DNA from: Pseudohongiella spirulinae
GTDB taxonomy: Bacteria > Pseudomonadota > Gammaproteobacteria > Pseudomonadales > Pseudohongiellaceae
Length of the DNA stretch: 64,000 bases
Assembly: GCF_001444425.1 (NCBI RefSeq)
Contig: NZ_CP013189.1
Span: 1,178,001-1,242,000, forward strand
Direction: 5' to 3'
Shown: piece by piece, positions 1 to 7,995 of the stretch
Layout of the letters: each line of letters begins with the position of its first letter
Position numbering within the stretch: position 1 is the first letter of the stretch
Position numbers and translations under genes: made by a program
Notes under the pieces: model-generated
The model's database searches: none
What the model saw: the letters and a program-made list of their open reading frames with translations, nothing else
What the model was told of the DNA's origin: nothing

Positions 1-647
1 CACCGATTTATGAGGGAGGTGATAACCCCAAGCTTGTTGGTATCCTGGGCATATCAACAGACATCACGCCACTGAAAGAGCATGAAGCAAAAATGGAACA
101 TATTGCTCATTATGATGCGTTGACGGGGTTGCCGAATCGACTGCTGTTGTCTGACCGACTGCATCAGGCCATGGCAAATGCAAGACGGCAAGGCAATAAG
201 CTGGCTGTTGTATATACGGATCTGGATGGTTTTAAGACAATTAACGATACCCATGGCCACGATGCAGGTGACCAGGTGCTGCGACTGTTTGGTGATCGCC
301 TGACTGCATCAATTCGTGACGGCGATACGGCGGCTCGCCTGGGCGGTGATGAGTTTGTGGTCATGCTGACAGGTTTTAACAATATCCAGGATATTACACC
401 TGTGCTGCGCCGTTTGCTGCACGCAGCCGCTGATGCTTTTGATGTTGACGGGGTTCAGTGTCACATTTCTGCCAGTATTGGCATCAGCGTGTTTCCGCAA
501 ACAATTGAAACAACGGAGGATCAATTGTTACGGCAGGCAGATCAGGCTATGTACAAAGCAAAAAACTCCGGCAAGAACTGTGCATACCTGTTTGGTGAGG
601 ATGGTGAAATCACCTTTCTTGGGTTAGATGCTTCTAATCATGACTGA
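1..647 (+). CDS. PAS-GGDEF diguanylate cyclase, 3' part only
   Basis: The reading frame is open to the left edge, so the start lies outside the window. The first ~25 residues end in GISTDIT, the usual last strand of a PAS sensor domain, followed by a linker (HEAKMEHIAHYDALTGLPNR) that commonly joins PAS to GGDEF. The GGDEF domain makes c-di-GMP from two GTP. The active loop is intact (LGGDEFV) and an RxxD inhibitory site (RDGD) lies five residues before it, so product inhibition is expected. No EAL domain follows; the protein ends about 20 residues after the GGDEF domain. The sensory input is unknown because the N-terminus is missing. The methionine at position 93 is internal and not the true start. 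Confidence 0.9.
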   Translation, partial: PIYEGGDNPKLVGILGISTDITPLKEHEAKMEHIAHYDALTGLPNRLLLSDRLHQAMANARRQGNKLAVVYTDLDGFKTINDTHGHDAGDQVLRLFGDRLTASIRDGDTAARLGGDEFVVMLTGFNNIQDITPVLRRLLHAAADAFDVDGVQCHISASIGISVFPQTIETTEDQLLRQADQAMYKAKNSGKNCAYLFGEDGEITFLGLDASNHD

Positions 648-1194
648 CAGCGAGCATGCCGACAAGCTGTTTGAAACCGAACGTCTGTGTGTACGGCGCT
701 GGCGTGAATCTGACCTGCCGGCCATTTTTGCGGTGTACAGTGACGCTGAAGCCATGCGCTGGGTGGGGGACGGGTCGCCGATTACCGAGGAAGGCTGTCG
801 CCAGTGGATGCAGATCACGCAAAATAATTATGTGACACGTGGCTACGGCATGTGTACGGTCGAGCTCAAAGGCAGCCGCGAGATTATTGGTTTCTGCGGC
901 ATTGTCCACCCTGGCGGGCAGCCGGAGGCCGAGATCAAGTACGCTTTTATGCGTTCAGTCTGGGGTCAGGGATTTGCTACTGAAGCTGCTACAGCATTGT
1001 TGGAATACGCCTTTGCCAGTCTGGGCATTCACTATGTGATCGCGACCACAGCACCCGAAAACGCCGCTTCTCACCGCGTGCTGCTCAAGGCGGGCATGCA
1101 GCGCGGTGAGTTGCAGGATAATGAGGACGGCACGCAAACTCAGGTCTTTTTTATATCGCGTCCATCAGCGCCTCCCCCACCGGCGTCTGCGTGA
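640..1194 (+). CDS. GNAT family N-acetyltransferase (RimJ/RimL-like)
   Basis: A 184-residue protein with the RimJ/RimL layout of GNAT enzymes, which move an acetyl group from acetyl-CoA to an amine, often a protein N-terminus or a small molecule. The N-terminus has the family opening FETERLCVRRWRESD, then the acetyl-CoA loop region around VWGQGFATEAATALLEYAF, and the late motif ENAASHRVLLKAGM. The ATG at 640 overlaps the stop of the preceding cyclase gene by 8 bases, so the two are probably co-transcribed; an in-frame ATG at 628 is less likely. Its last 44 bases overlap the end of the convergent cytochrome gene. Substrate is unknown. Confidence 0.85.
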   Translation: MTDSEHADKLFETERLCVRRWRESDLPAIFAVYSDAEAMRWVGDGSPITEEGCRQWMQITQNNYVTRGYGMCTVELKGSREIIGFCGIVHPGGQPEAEIKYAFMRSVWGQGFATEAATALLEYAFASLGIHYVIATTAPENAASHRVLLKAGMQRGELQDNEDGTQTQVFFISRPSAPPPPASA

Positions 1195-3100
1195 TCAGTT
1201 GAAAGAGCTGATCATATTCGAGCCCCCCTGATTTATTGTTATCCAGCATGGTGAAGGTGAGTGCCAGCGCATCTCTCATGGGGGCTGGCATCTCACTCAA
1301 CGACACTCTGCCATCCATATTGATGTCCAGAAAACCTAACGCCAGGCTGGTCATGAAATGGGACTGCGGGTCGACGATAAATCCCGGTTGCGGTGGCTCA
1401 AGATAGCGATAGGAGATGCCGCCGTACAACATCTCTTCCGAGGTTTGCTCACCCCAGCTGACCAGCGCATCAGGTTCAGGGTTGCTGGGGTTATTGGCTG
1501 AATTGTCATAAATCGTTCGATGAATGATCATGGTGCCAGCCGGGACTCGTTTGGGTTCCTCAAACTTGAAATAACGTTGCCAGTTAAAATCATAATTCGG
1601 TGAACTTAACACCAGCTCCTCTCGTCCGTCGGGGTAGCGAAAACTGAAACTTGACGCTTTGCCGCGATAGTGTGCGTGCGGAAACAGCGCGTACACCACT
1701 GCGTCTCTCTGTAATTGATAGTAGGCGGATTCTTCGTGCTCCCGGGCACCTGCCGGAATACTCAGCTGCGGGTTGATAATGGCATAGTGCTGCAGGACAT
1801 GTTCAGGTTCGTGATCTGCAAAGTACAGGCCTATGCGTGTTTTATCAGACGATTCGCGGCCGTAGGTCGTGTAGTGCATCTGTGCATGGAATGAGCTGCC
1901 CGCAGGCACGTAGAGTCCCGTCCCTTCAGGATATTGATAAACATCGTTGCCGGGGACAAATGTCATTAATTGTGGATCGGTCAGGGCATTGCCGTTTACT
2001 CCGCCGCTGCTTGTCGAGTTGGGACCGACGGTTGCAATAACGTGGTGCACGGCCTGCCGATCGCCGGGAATGATCTGTACGGCCTTTACCCAGACCGGCT
2101 CGTTCAGAGGATTAGGCACTTCAAAATCCTCGTAGTCCAGCACCCCGGTGGCAGGCACCGTAAAGGCGGGCAGGTCGATGATCAGATCAGGCTCCCCCAG
2201 GGTCCAGTTGCTTTCTACCGGTGTGACATCCGCCAGCGGGTCGGGTCCGTCACCTCTTGGCGCTCCGGCATCAATCCAGTTGATAATCGCGCGCTCTTCT
2301 TCCACCGTCAGGCTGATATCCTGGGCGAAATGTCCCACCTCCGGATCAGCATGCCAGGGCGGCATACGTTTGGTCAGAATGGTTTCGCGAATCATGGGAG
2401 AAAAACCCTGCACCATCAGATGACCGGTCATGGACCAGGGCCCGATGCCGCCAGGGCGATGGCAGTCAACACATTTCTGCATCAATATGGGTGCGATGGT
2501 CTCGCTGTAAGAGACCGGATTTTGTGCCGCTGTGTTATCAATGGCCAGTGTCTGGTCATGGAATGAGTCAGGCATGGCGATGACAGCTTCGCTGACCGGC
2601 TGGCCGGCATAATGTTCCTGCAGTGCCCGCGCAAGAGGGTCTGTGGCTTGACTGGCAGGATTCAGTACCGGGCCCTGATAAACAAGTTGCCAGCGCGCCG
2701 GGTCCAGTAACAGAGCCTGCCCTGCATATTCAAAACCCAGATCCTGCTTGATGAGGCCGACGCGATCAATGAGCACTGGCAGTTCTACACCAGACTCACG
2801 CAGAGATTGCCGAATATCGGCCCGTTGCTCATTGCCTGTATTGATCAGGAAGACGCGAAGATTGTCGAATTGCGACTGCAGCTGCATCAGTGCTCTGGCA
2901 GCCTGCACCGCCGGTGCTGAGTCACTTCGATAGGCCATCAATACCACCGCAGTGGCATCGCTGTGATAGTGCAGCTCAGTGGCTTTGCCGTGCTGATCAA
3001 GTAGTGTGAAGTTACCGATTCGTTCGTTGGCAAATGCCACGCTTCCCCAAATAATCAGGCATAGTGCCAGCCATCGTTGTTTCCAGTCGAGTTGTCCCAT
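1151..3100 (-). CDS. Secreted redoxin-cytochrome c-copper monooxygenase-like-EF-hand fusion
   Basis: A 649-residue exported multidomain protein. In order: signal peptide (LALCLIIWGSVAFA); a thioredoxin-like domain to about residue 160 that lacks a CxxC pair; a single-heme cytochrome c domain (CVDCH, probable axial Met in KRMPPW); a large beta-rich domain with copper-site-like motifs as in type II ascorbate-dependent monooxygenases (AVHHV, QMHYT, PHAHYRG, and a late EEMLYGG methionine); and a C-terminal pair of EF-hands, the first canonical (DINMDGRVSLSE), the second ending in Gln instead of Glu (DNNKSGG...). The start at 3100 is chosen because AGGAGA (3108-3113) sits at good distance; ATGs at 3106 and 3133 are alternatives. 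It probably acts in the periplasm as a heme/copper oxidoreductase; the substrate is not evident. Confidence 0.8.
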   Translation of the reverse strand: MGQLDWKQRWLALCLIIWGSVAFANERIGNFTLLDQHGKATELHYHSDATAVVLMAYRSDSAPAVQAARALMQLQSQFDNLRVFLINTGNEQRADIRQSLRESGVELPVLIDRVGLIKQDLGFEYAGQALLLDPARWQLVYQGPVLNPASQATDPLARALQEHYAGQPVSEAVIAMPDSFHDQTLAIDNTAAQNPVSYSETIAPILMQKCVDCHRPGGIGPWSMTGHLMVQGFSPMIRETILTKRMPPWHADPEVGHFAQDISLTVEEERAIINWIDAGAPRGDGPDPLADVTPVESNWTLGEPDLIIDLPAFTVPATGVLDYEDFEVPNPLNEPVWVKAVQIIPGDRQAVHHVIATVGPNSTSSGGVNGNALTDPQLMTFVPGNDVYQYPEGTGLYVPAGSSFHAQMHYTTYGRESSDKTRIGLYFADHEPEHVLQHYAIINPQLSIPAGAREHEESAYYQLQRDAVVYALFPHAHYRGKASSFSFRYPDGREELVLSSPNYDFNWQRYFKFEEPKRVPAGTMIIHRTIYDNSANNPSNPEPDALVSWGEQTSEEMLYGGISYRYLEPPQPGFIVDPQSHFMTSLALGFLDINMDGRVSLSEMPAPMRDALALTFTMLDNNKSGGLEYDQLFQLITQTPVGEALMDAI

Positions 3101-3133
3101 AGCCATGTCTCCTGAGTGATAAACAGTCGTCAT

Positions 3134-3356
3134 GCTAGCGAGCTGAACGCTGACGCGCTCCCTTATATCAAAATGATTTGGCCTTTGCTGCGAATTTCAG
3201 AAATGCACAATAGTTGTCATATATGGCCATATTTCAATGGCTTGCATTGACTGATTGTGATCTCTTCAGAATTGATCAGAATTCAGTTGAAAATAAGGTT
3301 TAAAGCCAGACATGGCTGGTTCAGAATAAACGCTGTATCAGTCGACGTGCACAGCT
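3134..3356. promoter_or_regulatory. Divergent promoter region with palindrome and helical-phase direct repeat
   Basis: This 223-base intergenic stretch separates the cytochrome fusion gene (minus) from the AraC gene (plus). It holds a perfect 12-base palindrome, ATATGGCCATAT, at 3221-3232, and two direct copies of TCAGAATT at 3266-3273 and 3276-3283, exactly ten bases apart, which would put them on the same face of the helix. AraC-family proteins often bind direct repeats of this kind, so autoregulation or control of the divergent gene is plausible. No single sigma-70 promoter stands out. Confidence 0.4.
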
Positions 3357-4421
3357 ATGGACGCAGCAACGATCATCGTCTCTTCAATGGCCATTTCACA
3401 GTTCGTGTTTATGGCGATTCACTTTCTGATTCACTACCGAAATACAATCGGTAAACTGGTTAGTGCGTTCAGCCTGTGTACCATTGCCTATCTGTTGAAC
3501 GAATCTTTGAATCTTCAGGCTGGTTCGTGGACTGATATCGTACTGGACATTCTCGCAACGCTGGCACCCTTTTTTCTGTGGCTTATTGCATCAATCCTGT
3601 TTGTGGATGAGAAAAAACAGCACGGCATAGCCTGGCTGGCGATCGCTGCCTGTTTTGCGCTGGACTTTACTGGTTCGGTCATTCTGGCACCGGGTTTGGC
3701 AGCATTATTGGTTAATTATGGATCACAGCTGATTCTACTGGGCTTTCCGCTGCACGCTATTTATCTGGCGGTACGTGGTTACGGCTTCGACTTGCTGGAG
3801 GAGCGTCGTAAGTTCCGTATTGCCTTTGTCACCGGTCTGGGTACGGTGGTCATTTTTATTGTGACCTGCGACATCCTGAATGATTTACTGGAGGATGGGC
3901 TTGCCGGTGGTGTTGATCCTTACGTGATACTGGCTTCTTTCAGCCTGTTTGCGGTTGCTCTGGCATTTAATCTGGGCGCCATTGGCACCTCCGATGGTGC
4001 GCTGAAGATTGTGGCCCCGAATCCCGCACCGCCACCCGTTGCGAATAATGGTGACGAAGTGGCTGATTCAACTGATCAGGCGCTGATTACGGCGATAGAA
4101 CAGGCCATGCAGGAGCAGCATCTGTATAGAGAGCCGGGTCTTACCATTGCTGATCTGGCCGGGCACATTGGTGTTCTGGAATACAAGGCCAGACAGACTA
4201 TCAATAAATCCATGCGTTATAAAAACTTCAATCAGTTTCTGAACAACTACCGGATTCGTGAGGCCTGTCATCTGATTCGTAGCACCCGCTACCCGGTGTC
4301 CCGCATTGCCATGGATGTCGGTTATTCCTCACTGTCTGCCTTCAATCGTGCATTCCGGGAGCGAATGGACACCACACCCTCCGATTACCGCCGACAGGCA
4401 GGTATGCAAGATGGACATTGA
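3357..4421 (+). CDS. AraC-family regulator with N-terminal membrane domain
   Basis: A 354-residue transcription regulator. The first ~210 residues form about six or seven hydrophobic segments (for example FFLWLIASILFV, FALDFTGSVILAPGLAALLV, TGLGTVVIFIVTCDIL), so the sensor part is membrane embedded. A proline-rich linker (around PNPAPPPVA) leads to a C-terminal AraC HTH domain from about residue 240: first helix-turn-helix LTIADLAGHIGV, second PVSRIAMDVGYSSLSAFNRAFRERM, then the closing TPSDYRR. This layout is shared with the regulator at 22507. It overlaps the next gene by 11 bases, which suggests that it controls and is co-transcribed with that membrane protein. The signal is unknown. Confidence 0.85.
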   Translation: MDAATIIVSSMAISQFVFMAIHFLIHYRNTIGKLVSAFSLCTIAYLLNESLNLQAGSWTDIVLDILATLAPFFLWLIASILFVDEKKQHGIAWLAIAACFALDFTGSVILAPGLAALLVNYGSQLILLGFPLHAIYLAVRGYGFDLLEERRKFRIAFVTGLGTVVIFIVTCDILNDLLEDGLAGGVDPYVILASFSLFAVALAFNLGAIGTSDGALKIVAPNPAPPPVANNGDEVADSTDQALITAIEQAMQEQHLYREPGLTIADLAGHIGVLEYKARQTINKSMRYKNFNQFLNNYRIREACHLIRSTRYPVSRIAMDVGYSSLSAFNRAFRERMDTTPSDYRRQAGMQDGH

Positions 4422-5682
4422 CTATCAACTGGCACTGAATCTGACAGCTGCGCTGGTTGTTGGCCTGCTGATCGGTTCGGAGCGCGGCTGGAGCGGGCGC
4501 GAGGCCAATGAAGGCTCGCGTGTGGCGGGACTGCGGACCTTTGGCATTATTGGTGTGCTGGGCGGTGTATCAGCCATCTCTGCACAGCAGTTCGGTAATT
4601 GGCTTTTGGTGTCGGTGTTTGCCGCAGTGGCTGCATTAGTGGTGGTTGCCCACGTGCTGGATTTCAAAACCAATCAGGACCGGGGGACAACGACAGCCTT
4701 TGCGATGTTGCTGACTTTCCTGCTGGCCGCCTGGGCTGCTGCTGGCCAGCAATTGGCGGCGCTGGGTGCAGCCGTGGTTGTTGTGGCGCTGCTGGGTTAT
4801 AAACGCGTACTGCACAGATGGCTGGGCCAGATCTCACAACAGGAATTTTCTTCAGGGGTGATTCTGCTGCTGATTTCTGTGGTGATGCTGCCGCTGTTGC
4901 CCGATCAGGGTTTCGGCCCCTGGCAGGCGTTGAATCCCTACTGGATCTGGTGGATGGTTGTGCTGATCAGCGGGCTGTCATTTGTGGGTTATATAGCCGT
5001 CAAACTGACCGGTGCCCGCATGGGAGTACTGATCATTGCACTGGCCGGTGCGTTGGCATCTTCGACAGCCGTCACCATTACGCTGGCCAATTTCTGCCAC
5101 AAATCCGCGCGCAAGCACTTGTATATCGCCGGCATTTTGCTGGCGGGCAGTGTGATGTTTGCCAGAGTGCTGATCGAGGTGTTGGTTGTCAATCCGGCGC
5201 TGCTGTCGCTGGTAATTTTGCCGCTGGGTCTCATGGGTGTGGGCATGGTGGTGGCGGCCGGCTTTATCTGGCGTCGTCATCAGCAGGCACCGGCAAATCT
5301 GGCAGAGCAGGTTAAGCTGCCTAATCCCCTGCAGCTGAAGACCGCCATGCAATTCGGATTGCTACTGGCCGTTATATTGCTGTTGTCCAAAGCGCTGGTG
5401 GCCTGGTTTGGTGACAGTGGTATTTACGCCCTGGCGCTGGCCTCGGGGCTGATTGACGTGGATGCCATTACGCTGTCATTGTCGCGCATGGCCACAGAGG
5501 AGCTGGCTCCGCCTGTTGCCGCAAACGGCATTCTGATGGCGGCAGTGGTTAACACACTGGTGAAGGGTGTGATATTTGCGTACATTACCGGGCTCAAGCA
5601 GAATATCTGGTTTGTGGCAGTGCTGGCGCTGGCGCTGATGCCCGGTATGCTGGCTGGCATATGGATTGGTGTTGGCAGCTGA
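4411..5682 (+). CDS. MgtC/SapB-type membrane protein with DUF4010
   Basis: A 423-residue integral membrane protein with about 12 hydrophobic segments. The N-terminal ~130 residues match the MgtC/SapB family pattern: an opening helix (LNLTAALVVGLLIGSERGW), the conserved RVAGLRTFGIIGVLGG segment, then alternating small hydrophobic helices. The rest matches the DUF4010 region, including the TGARMGVLIIALAGALASSTAVTI stretch and the closing SGLIDVDAITLSLSRM segment. MgtC homologues are linked to magnesium stress and envelope ATPase control, but the long DUF4010 form has no settled function. The ATG at 4411 is preferred because the family begins there; it sits inside the end of the AraC gene, suggesting translational coupling. 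Confidence 0.85.
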   Translation: MDIDYQLALNLTAALVVGLLIGSERGWSGREANEGSRVAGLRTFGIIGVLGGVSAISAQQFGNWLLVSVFAAVAALVVVAHVLDFKTNQDRGTTTAFAMLLTFLLAAWAAAGQQLAALGAAVVVVALLGYKRVLHRWLGQISQQEFSSGVILLLISVVMLPLLPDQGFGPWQALNPYWIWWMVVLISGLSFVGYIAVKLTGARMGVLIIALAGALASSTAVTITLANFCHKSARKHLYIAGILLAGSVMFARVLIEVLVVNPALLSLVILPLGLMGVGMVVAAGFIWRRHQQAPANLAEQVKLPNPLQLKTAMQFGLLLAVILLLSKALVAWFGDSGIYALALASGLIDVDAITLSLSRMATEELAPPVAANGILMAAVVNTLVKGVIFAYITGLKQNIWFVAVLALALMPGMLAGIWIGVGS

Positions 5683-5683
5683 T

Positions 5684-5721
5684 TACATTTGTTAACAATT
5701 CAACGTCAAAACCCATACAAT
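5684..5721 (+). promoter_or_regulatory. Sigma-70-like promoter with RstA-box-like sequence, upstream of mipA-like gene
   Basis: TTAACA (5692-5697) and TACAAT (5716-5721) are separated by 18 bases and fit a sigma-70 promoter for the gene starting at 5785. The sequence TACATTTGTTAACA (5684-5697) overlaps the -35 element and resembles the RstA box known in enterobacteria (TACATNTNGTTACA), with a one-base spacing difference. Since an RstAB-like pair is encoded just downstream, autogenous control is a reasonable inference. A related TACATTT element occurs at 9331. Confidence 0.45.
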
Positions 5722-5784
5722 TTCTGCAGTGCCAAGTCGGTAGACTGACACTGTTACCTCTGATGAAATTTCACGAGACTGATC

Positions 5785-6765
5785 TTGACGAGAATTCCGT
5801 TCCGGCGCATTGAGTCAACACACCCTGTCACTGCACTCCGGTGGTATGCCGGGTGTCTGTTGTCGATTGCGTTGGCTCTGGGTCTTCCGCTGCCTGCTGC
5901 CGCGCAGGAATCCCCGCAGGCAACAGCCAGCGCTCAGCCAAGCGCCTGGACCATGGGTGTGGCCGCCGGGGTCGGGCGGCGCAGTAATCCGTTTGTTGCC
6001 TCGGATGATCTTACCCAGAATGCCATCGTTGATCTGGCCTGGTATGGCGAGCGCTGGTTTTTTGATAATGGTGATGTTGGTTATACCTTCAATCAGACTG
6101 ATCAATTCTCCGCTAACCTTCTTTTGACCTTCAACAATGAGCGTAACTATTTCAGCTACTTGAGCAATGGCAGTTCGGGACTGGATATTTCCAGTCTGAG
6201 GGAACTGGCCATCGACAAGGGCTTCGGGACGATTGGAATTGCCGGCGGTGAGACGGTCGATCTGGAATCGCTGGGCACCTCGGAACTTGAAGAATTTGTT
6301 TTTGAAGATCTGGATGCGTCCTTGCCGGAACGGGATTTTGCCGTCAATTCAGGCATAGAGCTGCTGTATATCAGTCGCTGGGGCGATCTGCAGGCGCAGT
6401 TGCTGAGCGATGTCAGTGGCACGCATCGCGGGCAGTCAGCGTGGCTGGCCTACTCATACCCCTGGATTACGCGTCACAGTGAATTCAGCCTGACGCTGGG
6501 CATGGAATGGAAAAGCCGTGAGCTGGTTGATTATTACTATGGCGTCAGGCCCGACGAAGTGATTGAGGGCCGACCGGCCTATCGGGGCAAATCCGGCGTC
6601 AACTCGGTGATCCGTTTTTCCGCCAGCCGGGCCCTGAGCGAACGCTGGCGGCTGGTCGGCGTCGTGGAACAGGAATTTTTGAGTCAGAACATCAAACGCA
6701 GTCCCATTATCGAGCGAGGTCGTGTGAGTACGGCATTTGTCGGTATTTATTATCAATTCAAATAA
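5785..6765 (+). CDS. MipA/OmpV family outer-membrane protein
   Basis: A 326-residue protein with a signal peptide (CLLSIALALGLPLPAAAQ) and a mature part that looks like an outer-membrane beta-barrel: alternating aromatic strands, an AAGVGRRSNPFVASDD opening, several strand pairs (FSLTLGMEWKSRELVDYYYGV) and a C-terminus TAFVGIYYQFK that ends in an aromatic then Lys. MipA/OmpV proteins include a scaffold for murein synthesis and stress-induced porin-like proteins. The start is a TTG at 5785; no in-frame ATG lies upstream within the gap, and later in-frame starts would cut the signal peptide. It heads a cluster with the DUF3019, response regulator and kinase genes, a combination I recall from other gammaproteobacteria. 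Confidence 0.8.
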   Translation: MTRIPFRRIESTHPVTALRWYAGCLLSIALALGLPLPAAAQESPQATASAQPSAWTMGVAAGVGRRSNPFVASDDLTQNAIVDLAWYGERWFFDNGDVGYTFNQTDQFSANLLLTFNNERNYFSYLSNGSSGLDISSLRELAIDKGFGTIGIAGGETVDLESLGTSELEEFVFEDLDASLPERDFAVNSGIELLYISRWGDLQAQLLSDVSGTHRGQSAWLAYSYPWITRHSEFSLTLGMEWKSRELVDYYYGVRPDEVIEGRPAYRGKSGVNSVIRFSASRALSERWRLVGVVEQEFLSQNIKRSPIIERGRVSTAFVGIYYQFK

Positions 6766-6777
6766 ACCTGCTGCCGC

Positions 6778-7248
6778 ATGTTGACAGAATTTACAGCGCG
6801 CAGGGTGGTATCAGACACGGCAACCCGGACTGTGGGTTGTTTCGCGTCCGCACAATCTGTTGCGATGTATCTGTGTGCCATGTTGCTTGCCCTGGCACTT
6901 TGCGACGTGCAGGCCGATGAAGGCGTTACGCTGAGTGCGCAGCCGCGCTTGTGTGTGATCGCTCCCGGTGAAGAGCTGTGTCAGTTGCAACTGCAACTAA
7001 GCTGGACGGCTGAACATGACCGGAATGTCTGTCTGAGGCTGGCAGAACAGACCGGCGTTCTACAGTGCTGGCAGGCACGACGGCAGGGTGACCATACTGT
7101 TGAACTGACGCGGGAAAACAATATTAGTGTACTTCTGCAGGATGCAGAGACCGGGCAGATTCTGAGCCAGATCGACATACCGGTAATCAAACGAGACCTG
7201 CGTGATACGCGCCGACGACGCCGTCACGCCTGGAGTATTTTCTCATGA
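6778..7248 (+). CDS. DUF3019 family periplasmic protein
   Basis: A 156-residue protein with a late signal peptide (MYLCAMLLALALCDVQA) after a 29-residue N-terminal extension, and a small beta-rich domain with four spaced cysteines (PRLCVIAPGEELCQLQL, NVCLRL, VLQCWQ). These match the DUF3019 family, typically found beside MipA and OmpR-type regulators. The C-terminus is very basic (RDTRRRRRHAW). It overlaps the response regulator gene by 4 bases (ATGA), showing translational coupling. A role as a periplasmic accessory to the two-component system is inferred from position only. The true start could be the internal Met near 6865, which would give a standard signal peptide. Confidence 0.8.
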   Translation: MLTEFTARRVVSDTATRTVGCFASAQSVAMYLCAMLLALALCDVQADEGVTLSAQPRLCVIAPGEELCQLQLQLSWTAEHDRNVCLRLAEQTGVLQCWQARRQGDHTVELTRENNISVLLQDAETGQILSQIDIPVIKRDLRDTRRRRRHAWSIFS

Positions 7249-7988
7249 ACCAACAGACAGCATCGTCTCAGACAACATCTGCCCCGTCATCTGCCGTTCG
7301 ACTGTTGCTGATCGAAGATGATGTGCGTCTGGCCAGTCTGGTTCGAGACTACCTGGCGCAGGAATATTTTGAAGTCACTGTGCAGCATCAGGGCGATGTC
7401 GCCATTGCCAGTTTTGATGCCAGTCAGGTGGACATAGTGGTTCTGGATCTGATGCTGCCCGGCATGAACGGACTGCAGGTTTGTACCGAATTGCGCAAGA
7501 CTTTCGCCGGCCCGATATTGATCCTGACGGCGAAAAGCAGCGATATTGATCATGTGATGGGACTGGAGCTGGGTGCTGATGATTTTGTCACCAAGCCGAT
7601 TGAGCCACCTGTGCTGCTGGCGCGATTGCGGGCGCTGCTGCGCCGTTCAAGGCAGAGCACACATTCACCCCAGAGCGAACAACTGGTATTTGGCCGCCTG
7701 CTGGTGGATCTGCAGTCGCACCGGGTGGTGCTGGATGGTGTTGATGTGGATCTGACAACCCAGGAGTTTGAGCTGCTCGCCTACCTGGCGCAGCATGCCG
7801 GCTCTGTGCTGAGTCGCGATGATATTTACAGCCGTATTCGCGGCATTGACTATGACGGCCTGGATCGCACGGTCGATGTGCGCATTTCGCGGCTGCGCAA
7901 AAAACTTCACGATAACCCGGAACAACCATTCAGGATCCGCACCATCTGGGGCAAGGGATATCTGTTTGTCGCCTCGGCCTGGGCGTGA
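7245..7988 (+). CDS. OmpR-family response regulator, RstA-like
   Basis: A 247-residue regulator. The receiver domain (residues ~20-135) has the acidic pocket IEDD, the phosphorylated Asp in VVLDLMLPGMNG, the Thr in ILTAKS and the Lys in FVTKPIEPP. A linker leads to a winged-helix DNA-binding domain (about 148-245) with TTQEFELLAYLAQHAGSVLSRDDI and the recognition region DGLDRTVDVRISRLRKKL. RstA-like features include the receiver LGADDFVTKP. It overlaps the DUF3019 gene by 4 bases and is followed after 7 bases by its cognate kinase. It likely controls the mipA-like gene and the gene at 9437, both of which carry TACATTT elements upstream. Confidence 0.9.
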   Translation: MNQQTASSQTTSAPSSAVRLLLIEDDVRLASLVRDYLAQEYFEVTVQHQGDVAIASFDASQVDIVVLDLMLPGMNGLQVCTELRKTFAGPILILTAKSSDIDHVMGLELGADDFVTKPIEPPVLLARLRALLRRSRQSTHSPQSEQLVFGRLLVDLQSHRVVLDGVDVDLTTQEFELLAYLAQHAGSVLSRDDIYSRIRGIDYDGLDRTVDVRISRLRKKLHDNPEQPFRIRTIWGKGYLFVASAWA

Positions 7989-7995
7989 ACGGCCT

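Noticed and set aside
1970-2566. A 198-codon plus-strand open frame inside the cytochrome fusion gene
   Set aside because: It is antisense to conserved heme and copper motifs, has no recognisable domain or ribosome binding site, and is explained by codon bias on the real strand.
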